In this document: positions 12,601 to 21,600 of the stretch, piece after piece
Position numbering within the stretch: position 1 is the stretch's first letter
Layout: every line of letters begins with the position of its first letter
From: Emydura subglobosa
Lineage: Eukaryota > Chordata > Testudines > Chelidae
Direction: 5' to 3'
DNA: 64,000 bases
Assembly: GCA_007922225.1 (NCBI GenBank)
Contig: ML679972.1
Coordinates: 37,704,765-37,768,764, forward strand
The notes under the pieces: model-generated
Databases searched by the model: none
Seen by the model: only the letters and a program-made list of their open reading frames with translations
What the model was told of the DNA's origin: nothing
Made by a program: the position numbers and the translations under genes

Positions 12601-15600
12601 CCTGCCTCCTTGTCCTATTCTCCTCTACTCCTCCTTAGCAATTTATCCAGGTTCCCGCTTTTTGTAGGATTCCTGTTTGAGTTTCAGGGCATTAAAGAGT
12701 GCCTGATGGAATCATATTGGCCTCTCACTATTCTTCTCTTTCCTTCCCATCGGGATGGTTTGTAGTTGTGCCTTTCATGTTGTTTCCCTGAGAGATTGCC
12801 AGCTCTCTTGTGCTCCTTTTTCCCTTAAAGCTCTTCCCAGGGGACATCACCTACCAGGTCTTGGAGTTTGCCAAAATCTGCTTTTTGAAGTTCGTTGTCC
12901 TTATTCCACCGCACTCACTCCTTAGAATCAGAAAACTGATCATTTCATGGTCCCTGTCACGCTGATTGCTTTTCCCCTTCAGATTCCCTACCAATTCCTC
13001 CCTGCTGGCTAGCATCAAGTCTAAAAGTGGCTCCGTCCTCCACTGTCTGAAACAAAAAGCTGTCTCCAACCTGTTCCAAGAACGTATTGCAGATTTTGTG
13101 GGTTGCCGTGTTTCTTTCCCAAGCACAGATTCCTGGGTAGCTAAAGTCCCCCATTTACCACCAGGTCTTGTGTTTTTGGATATTGCTGTTAGTTGTTCCA
13201 GAAACTATGGTAGACACCCCCCCACACACACACACACACCATGACATCACCCCTATTTTTTTCTACCCCTTTTATTTTTCCCCGGGGACTTTCAACCAGT
13301 CTGCCTTGGACCTCAGAAGAAGTGTACCTATTCCTGATGCCAGGAGGCACCGTGCGGGGACAAGCAGGGTGGGGGGTCTCAGGATGGGATGCTCCCCCTC
13401 ACAGTCAGTGCTCATCCCGATGCCCCAGCATGGCACCAGGAGGCACTGTGCTGGAGGGAGCAGGTGGAGGAGCTCACTAAGGGGCGCTTGCCACTGACAG
13501 TCACAGTTGGCCCATCACGGTGCACAAATCAATGATCAAACTTCCGTGAACAGTCAAAAATGCAATTAATAAAAACATAGAACGCTGCAAATTTGGGGAA
13601 AAGATTCAAATCAGGTTTCTGATTTTTGGAAATGGATTTGCTCTGCGCCGAATTGTCATCTAGCGTAGAGGACCGGACTCCTGGGTCCCCTCCCCAGCTG
13701 TGCCCCAGGCTCACTGGTAAGCGTCAGGACTCCTGGGTCCCCTTCCCAGCTGTGCCCCAGGACTCCTGGGTCCCTTTCCCAGCTGTGCCCCAGACTCACT
13801 GTAAGTGTCAGGACTCCTGGGTCCCTTTCCCAGCTGTGTCCCAGACTCACTGCGAGACTGTGGGCAAGTCCTTTCACGGCTCTGTGCCTCAGTTTCCCCC
13901 ACCTGTAAAAGCAGGACAGTGGTCATGTCCTGTGAAATTTCCTTCTGATGTTTGTACAGTGCTTTCAGATGCTTGGATCTAAGGCCCCTATGACATGCCC
14001 AGTCCAGTGATCTGCGGTTATGACCCCAGCCAGGGCGAATCACATGTAATTCCTCCCCCGTGGTTAACTCCTTGGCCTCTATGAGATGCGGCAAGTCCCT
14101 AAAACTACAGAGAGGAGCTGGGCTGTAGAACTCAGCTCTACCTGCTCCAAAATCCCAGACTTAAAAATCCCTACTAGCTCAGAGCAGTAGAGGGGTCTAT
14201 GACACACATAGAGGGGGCAGCGCAGGGACAGCCTGCAGTTTAGTTAATTTTCAAGGACAACCGGGATGACTGGGACAAGGAGTTTGGGGGGGGAACTTGG
14301 TGCTGGTTACTGATGAACTTTTATGCAAAGCAGATCAACCAAGAGGAGGAAAAGCTGCAGGGATGAAAAAAACCACCTCAGCCAGGTTCCACGGAGCTGC
14401 CCACTGGGGAGGAAAGCTAATTGGAGCCACGGCACCCGGGAGTGCCACAGAAATGGGCGATCTCCTAGGCCGTGTCCTTTCTGTACAGCTGATCCTGTCG
14501 TGGCAATGCAATGGGACTGGTTCACCCCAGGCCGTAAAGATAGGGGTAAGAGGGAGATGCAGTGTTCTGTGCCAGCCGCAGCCACTTCTCCAGGTGGAGG
14601 GGAGCTGGGGTTGAATGGGAGAAGGTGGGCAACGCAACGCAACGCAACACCAGGTCCACCTGAGTTCAGGGAGTAGCTAGGGTCAAGGAGGAAGCAGAGG
14701 GGCTCTGCTTAGCTGGGGAATTCAGCCTTATAGAGGGAGGCCAGGGAAGGCTGGGGGAGGAAACCCCCAGCAGAAGGGTGGGAGGAGACTGGCCATAGAT
14801 ACCAAAGCCTGGGGAGTGAGACCTGCTGGGAGAAATCAGTGTGGCCTAGTGGATAGAGCACCAGACAGGTTTGGGAGACATGTCCCCTGCCTCAGTTTCC
14901 CCATCTCTCAAATATGCCCTTGGTTGTAAAGTCCTTTGAGCTCCTGCTAGATGAGATGAGCTAGGGCATGGAAGGAATACAACGCAGTCCATGAAGAAAG
15001 GGGGCCGAAATCCTGCGGCTGCTGAGTTCTTCAAGCCATTGGCCGGTGAGATGGCCCCCTGGCTTCCAGGGTGTGGAAATAACCAGCTGCGATGGAGCAT
15101 CTTAGCGGTGCATTTCCTGGTGACACATCTCACACACGCGACTTACCCACATCCCCAGGACACCCCGCCTGGGCCGTGTGGGTGGGTGAGGTGGGGAAGC
15201 CGTGTGACCTCGTGGACGGTGCACTCGAGTGGAACTCAGGACACCTGAGGGCAGGCCACCGGGGCAGCCAGAGCGACTGATCGCCATTCATACAAAGGAT
15301 GCCTCCTCCTGCGTTGCCTGGGCTGTCACAATTCACCCCGTCACCCCTGCACTGAGCCCATCACTTCAGTCCTTGGGAGCTCAAGCCTTTGTGAACCGCA
15401 GGCGGAGACTAAGGGGCCACTGATACCCGGAGCGATGGCAGGGAACTGACAAAGTGAGACAGGCCCAGACAGTCCTGGCAGGCACCCTGCCCCGTGCTGC
15501 AGAGGAAGAGGAAAATAAATTCCTGCCCATCTGTCCTGGGGGGAAAATTCCCTCCCTTAGGTCCGGCTACACTGCAATAAAAGACCCGGGGCTCAGCCCC

Positions 15601-18600
15601 GGAACTGGAGCTCAGGTTCTAAAACCCTGCGAGGGGGAAGGTCTCAGAACCCTTGTTCCAGCCTCAGCCCGAACATTTCCACTGCAGTTTGTAGCCCTGG
15701 GAGCCCAAGTCTATTGGCCCTGGGCTCCGAGACGGTGCCGCGGGTTCCTCATCGCAGCACAGATGTGCCTGGAGTGATTTGAACGCCAGTGCAGCGCGGC
15801 TCTGCTAGTGTCTCACTGTGACCATCGCTCACGGGGCTGGGAGACCGGCGAGGGGGCCTTCAGGGCTCTGAGGTCGGTCAGCTTTCAGAGGCGTTGGCCT
15901 GGTGCTGATCCTCTGCGTAAGATGCTTGTTTTAGCTGGAGCCTCCACATCGGAGACGCTAATTAGGAAAGGCTTCCTTCTCCCGCCAGCGGGTTCTGTTC
16001 TGAAGAGCGGAGCACCTCCCTCACGCTGATCCCAGAGTTTATCCAAAGCAGGCTCTTGTAGAACCTGATTCCCCTTCACCCACCTTGCACCGTCATTTAC
16101 CCCAGGGCAAAGGGACCACCCGGCGGGAACGGCTGCATTTGCCACGCGCCGCATACGGTGGGATTTAGGATGGAGCGGCTGGGACATGAAAAGCCTCCGA
16201 TCTAACCCTGATGTTATGCGAGCCATAGGAGATTCTGGTTTCCCCTCACCCCTGTCGCCTATGTAGGCTGCGAGCTCCCAGGGGCAGAGACTGTCTCTCA
16301 CGAGGTCCGTGCAGCGCCCGGCACGCTGGAGGCCTGAGCTCGGTCAGGAGAAATCTGTGCAGTACGTGGCACGATGGGGGCTCTGATCTTGGCCAGAGGA
16401 GGGGGGGTGATTAGCGAGGTGAGAGGCCTCCAGTCTCAGTCAGGGGTATCTGCCTGGTGCCGGGGACAATGGGGGCCCCCCCAATCTCGGTCAAGGCCTC
16501 CAGGCCCTACCATAATACACCCAATGACGTTTTGTCCTTTGCCAATATCGGCCACCCTAAATAAAGTCCAACCAAAATCCCACGATGGCCCCACTGCCTC
16601 TGCAGTCACGGACGCCTGGCACGGTGGCTGGGGAGCCCAGGCAGCAAGCCGACGCCATAAGGGGGTGAGTCACACCACTTCAGAGCAGAGCCGCACGCAA
16701 GACGCGGCCCCCCTGCCCTCCCTGCCGTAGAGGCGTGAGTCACACGGAGCAACCGCTCCGCTCCGGGCTCCTCTGTTCTCCGTCGAGGAGACGCAAGGAA
16801 GCGGCCAGGAAAGGGAATCACAGGGCGTCTCAGTCCATCCTTTGCAGCTCGGCGGCTGCGGGGCAGGATCCTTCCCCACCAGAGCACGGCCCAAAGCAGG
16901 GAGCACGCCCTCCCCAGGCAACGCGGGACAAGCAGTCAACCTTTCCCTTCTAGGCCCCCGGCAAGAGGAGACCTAGCTGAGTGCCACCACCAAGAGGCAG
17001 AATTCCAGCTTCTCCCACTACAGTGCATGCCTGCCCAGGACAGGGCTACGCCACAACTGGGCTGGGCTCCATGGCATGGGTGTTTTCTCTGCAGCTCCTC
17101 GGTGCTTTGGTGGAGTTCGAGCTGGACTCCTGGGTCTTTCCCCCCCCCCCCCGACTCCCTGAGGGAGGCTACGCTCGTGATTAAAGCAAGATGGCTGGAT
17201 TCTCATCCCAGCTGTGGGAGGAGGGTCTAGTGGTTAGAGCAGGGGGGGCCTGGGAGTCAGGACTTCTGGGTTCTGTCCCCAGCTCTGGGAGGGGAGTGGA
17301 GTCTAGTGGCTAGAGCAGAAGACTAGGAAGTCAGGGTTTATTAGCCATACAGGTGTCAGGCAAACGCAGGCTCTCAACCCTACCGTACCTCTTTCAGGAG
17401 TCTGATTTGTCTTGCAGACCCCAAGTTTCACCTCACTTAAAAACAACATGCTTACAAAATCAGACAGAAAAACGCAGACGTGTCACAGCACATGATTACT
17501 GACAAATGGCTTCCCTTTTCATTTCTACCATGTAATTATAAAATAAATCAATTGGCATAGAAATATTGGACTTACATTTCAGCACATAGCATACAGAGCC
17601 GTGTACACCAGTCAGTGGCTGTAAGAAATTTTAGTTTGCACTGACTTCACTAGTGCTTTTTATGTTGCCTGTTGTAAAACTAGGCAAATCTCTAGATGAG
17701 TTGATGTACCCCCTGGAACAGCGGCTCTCAACCTTTCCAGACAACTGTCCCCCTGTCAGGAGTCTGATTTGTCTTGTGTACTCCCCCAGTTTCACTTCAT
17801 TTAAAAACTACTTGCTTTCAAAAGCAGACATAAAAATACATAAAAAAGTGCCACAGCACATGCTTACTGGAAAAAAATGGCCGATTTTCTCATTTTTACC
17901 ATATAATTATAAAACAAATCAGTTGGAATAGAAATCCTGTACTTACATTTCAGTGTGTAGTGTACAGAGCAGGACAAACAAGTCAGTGTCTGTATGAAAT
18001 TTTAGTTTGTACTGATTTTGCTAGTGCTTTTTAGGTAGCCTGTTGTAAAACTAGGCAAATATCCAGATGAGTTGATGTATCCCCTGGAAGACCTCTGCAT
18101 ACCCCCAGGGGTACGCATACCCCTGGTTGAGAACCACGGTCCTATAACACTGGCCCTGCGCATGCTGCAAGAAGACTTGCATCCACAACCGTATCTGCCA
18201 GATGCATCCTGTACTACTAATGAACACAACAGAGCACTGGCCTGGGGCACAGAGCGACTGGCTTCTATTCCTAGCTGGGCCACTAATCAGCTGGGTGACC
18301 TTAGCCCCATCATTTCCCCACTCAGTGCCTCAGTTTTCCCTCTCAACCTTTGGGCATTTAGATTGTGCACTCTTTAGGGTAGGGACTACATCTCACTGTA
18401 TGGCTGTGCAGCACCTGGCACGACGTGACCCTGCTCTCAGCCGGGGCCCACACAGTGCAATGTGTATCAGCCTCCTAATGGATCCATAAGAGGCACGAGA
18501 CCAAAGTTAAGGGGTGATGAGATCCGGCCCCCCAGCTCTAACCACAGCCTTTGCTTCCCAGCAGGCCCTAACGACCCTCATTAGGCAGCTGATGCGAGCA

Positions 18601-21600
18601 GACAGGCTTGCTGTGTTTCCAATCAATTTGCTGCTTCCCCTATTGGATTAGCCAGGAGACCTGCAGCCGGATAATTGCAGTAATTGATGCCATATGGAAC
18701 ACACAACGGGCTCTGCTGTGATGGGAGCGGAGACTTCCACACACACAGTCACAGCGGGGCCGGGGTTGCCAGATAAACAGCCAAGGGGTGGGTGGTGTTA
18801 AAGAGCAGCCTGCCAGGGGAAAATTAAACCATGCTTGTGCCTTTTCTCCCTTCCTCTTCCTGGTAGATGAACATGGCCTGAAAGAAGCACGTTTCTCTGC
18901 CCCAGCTCCTCCGGACCTGATTCTCAGTTACACTTTGTCCCTCTCTGCCCCCAGGGCCCATGGGGGGTGGATCAGAGGCGTGGCAGGGGCACACTGCACT
19001 GTNNNNNNNNNNGCCCATGGGGGGTGGATCAGAGGCGTGGCAGGGGCACACTGCACTGTGGCTATTCTCTACCCCCCAAGGAAGTCAGCCAACAAATCAG
19101 TGTCGTCAACTCTTGTGATTTCATCAGAAGTCTCCTGACATTTGGGGTCTTTCCCTAAAATCCCAGCTGCAGGAGTCAGGGGATTTCGGCAGACTCTTGG
19201 TTTCCTTAATTCCTCTTGGTTGCAGCAAAAGGCTGGGAAATGAGACCCTTAAAAGGCTCAAAGCAAACAGACTGCAAAGAAGGGGAACCCAGCATTCATC
19301 ATCTCCTTTAAAATCTCAGGATTTTTAAGCCCGTCTCATGACGTTGGGGGGTCGTTTTGGAGCCCGTAGTGCTGGTGATACTCCCTGACACACTGACTGC
19401 AGGGGGAAGTGCCTGCTGCGCATTAACGGGGGTGGCAAATGCCCCCATGTCGCCCAGGATGTGCCTTCTCCATGGATGAGTGGAGGCTGGCAGGCTGCAG
19501 GGCAGCTTCCCCCAGCACGGAGTGTCAAACCATCCCCTCTAGCCTCCTGCCTCCAACACTTGATCCAGCCAAACAAATCAGCAGCTTGTCAGTTTCCATC
19601 TCACTGGCCTGCGTGACCCCAAAGGCAGGGCCCGCACATGGGGGGGGGGAAGGGTATGTTTTACCGGGCCCTGGGGGGCCCGACCCAGGCTGCAACCCCC
19701 ATTACCACGAGAAAAATTTTTTCATGGCTTATGAGCTTGTATGTCTGGGATGAGGGATTGTGGCACATGTGTGGGAGGGGGCCTGGGTTACAAGTTTGTA
19801 CTGGGCCTGAAAAAATTATGCTTGGACCCTGGCCAGAGGGGTGAGGGCCAGGGCAGGATCTCAGGCGTCTGGTCTCCAGCAAAGCAGTTTGCTTCCCCCC
19901 CTGCCAGGTCACTTTGACTCTGCCAGATGCAAAGCAGATCCCAGCTCAGCGCCTGCCAGCACCAGGTCAGAGAGACATAAACACTAAGCGAGAGCAGGTG
20001 TCAGCGCTCCCCCAGCCAAACTGGGGAGGGCTGGGGGAGGACGAGGGGAGACAGCATGGCCCAATGGCTAGGCCACTGGACTAGTGTGCCTGGGTTCCAT
20101 TCCCAGCTCTGCCACTAACCTGCTGGGTTACCTTGGGCAACTCACTTTGCCTCTCTTTGCCTCAGTTTCCCCTTCACCCTTTGTCTATTCAGCTGGGAGC
20201 TCTTTGGGCAGGGACTCTCTCAGGGCAGCGTCTGGCCCAAAGGGGGCTCAGTGTAAACCAGAACTCCAAGGCCCTCCTAAGTTCTACCCCCTCCTCTCCT
20301 CTGCCATGGGCTTCTTGTGGGGCTTCCATACACACCCCCTGCATTACTGCTATGGTCTCTGACATGTACACATTGGCCCCAGACCCGTCTCCCATTGAAA
20401 TTCACGGGGGCCCTCTCTCCTAGAAAACTCAGCTCACTGAAGTGAATGTGAGCTTTGACCATTGGCAGAGGATCAGGTCCCTTCATCAGTTTCCTCCTGG
20501 GTTTGTTTGTGAGCGGGTCTTTCATGCCGCCACGAAGGGAGAGAGAAAGAAACGGCCGGGGAAATGCGATTGTAACCCACAATAACTGGCAGCGAGTGGG
20601 GGTGGATTCTGGGGGCACTGGTGGGACCTGACCCTCGCCCCTTTGTTTTCTGTTCCAAGCCACATGCACAGAGTGCTTGCTGCCTCTTGGGCTTTCCAAG
20701 ATCCGGGACCCGAGCAGGCAAAGCGTGAAAAGCCAGACAGTTTGGCTTTCCAGGCTCGTTTTCTGGCTTCTATTGGCACCCGCCGACCCGCTGCCGTTCC
20801 ATCGAAATGTGCTTTTTGTTTCGCTTGCCGCATTTGGCCTTTTCTAAGTGCTCTCCAGCTGATCGCCACAGCTCCTTAGCAGACACAGCAACCGCTACCG
20901 GAACCTACAAGCAGGGGACATGCAGGGCTCCCCCGGCAGCCAGGCAAGGGACACGCTGCCCGAAAGCAAGCAGCCGAGCTGGATCTGCTAGAAACCGGGG
21001 CCGCTCTGTGCTGTGGTTATTGGCAATCCCTGCCCATCTTCTCTTTGCAGGGACGCAAATTCCCTGATTCTCTGTCGCCCTGCAAAAGGGGTCCCTCTAC
21101 AAACCCCCTCCATGCCTGATTTGCACTGGTGGAGCAGCGGAGAGGGTGAAATATCAGGACACTTTTTGGGGGGAGAGAGGAGGGAATAGTTGCATATATA
21201 AGACCAAGTCCCTAATATCGGGACCATCCTGATAATATCAAGACATCTGGTCACCCTAGAGGCAGAGGATCAAGTCCACATAAATTCCCAGGCCAGAAGG
21301 ACCATTGTGATCATCTGCTCTGACCCCCTGTATCACGGGGCTTGGAAGGATTAGATTTGTATTGGTCAGTGTCAGTAAATGTCAATTTCATCGCACACAG
21401 GCAAACCCAGGATTTCCAAGGATGATCATAGAAACTTACAGACCGGCCAAGTAAGAAAAATGCTGCTTGAGAACTTACCAGAGTGTGATTTAAGGCTATT
21501 TACTCGGTGTGTTTCCACACGTGACATTGACCATTTGTGTTTTAACAGTTACAAAGCTTTCACTTTTTAAAATCAATGTCTACTGTCATTACATTAATTA

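Noticed and set aside
17216..17330. tRNA genes suggested by TAGTGGTTAGAGC and GGTTCTATTCC boxes
   Set aside because: These are SINE heads repeated dozens of times, without acceptor and anticodon stems that fold as tRNA.
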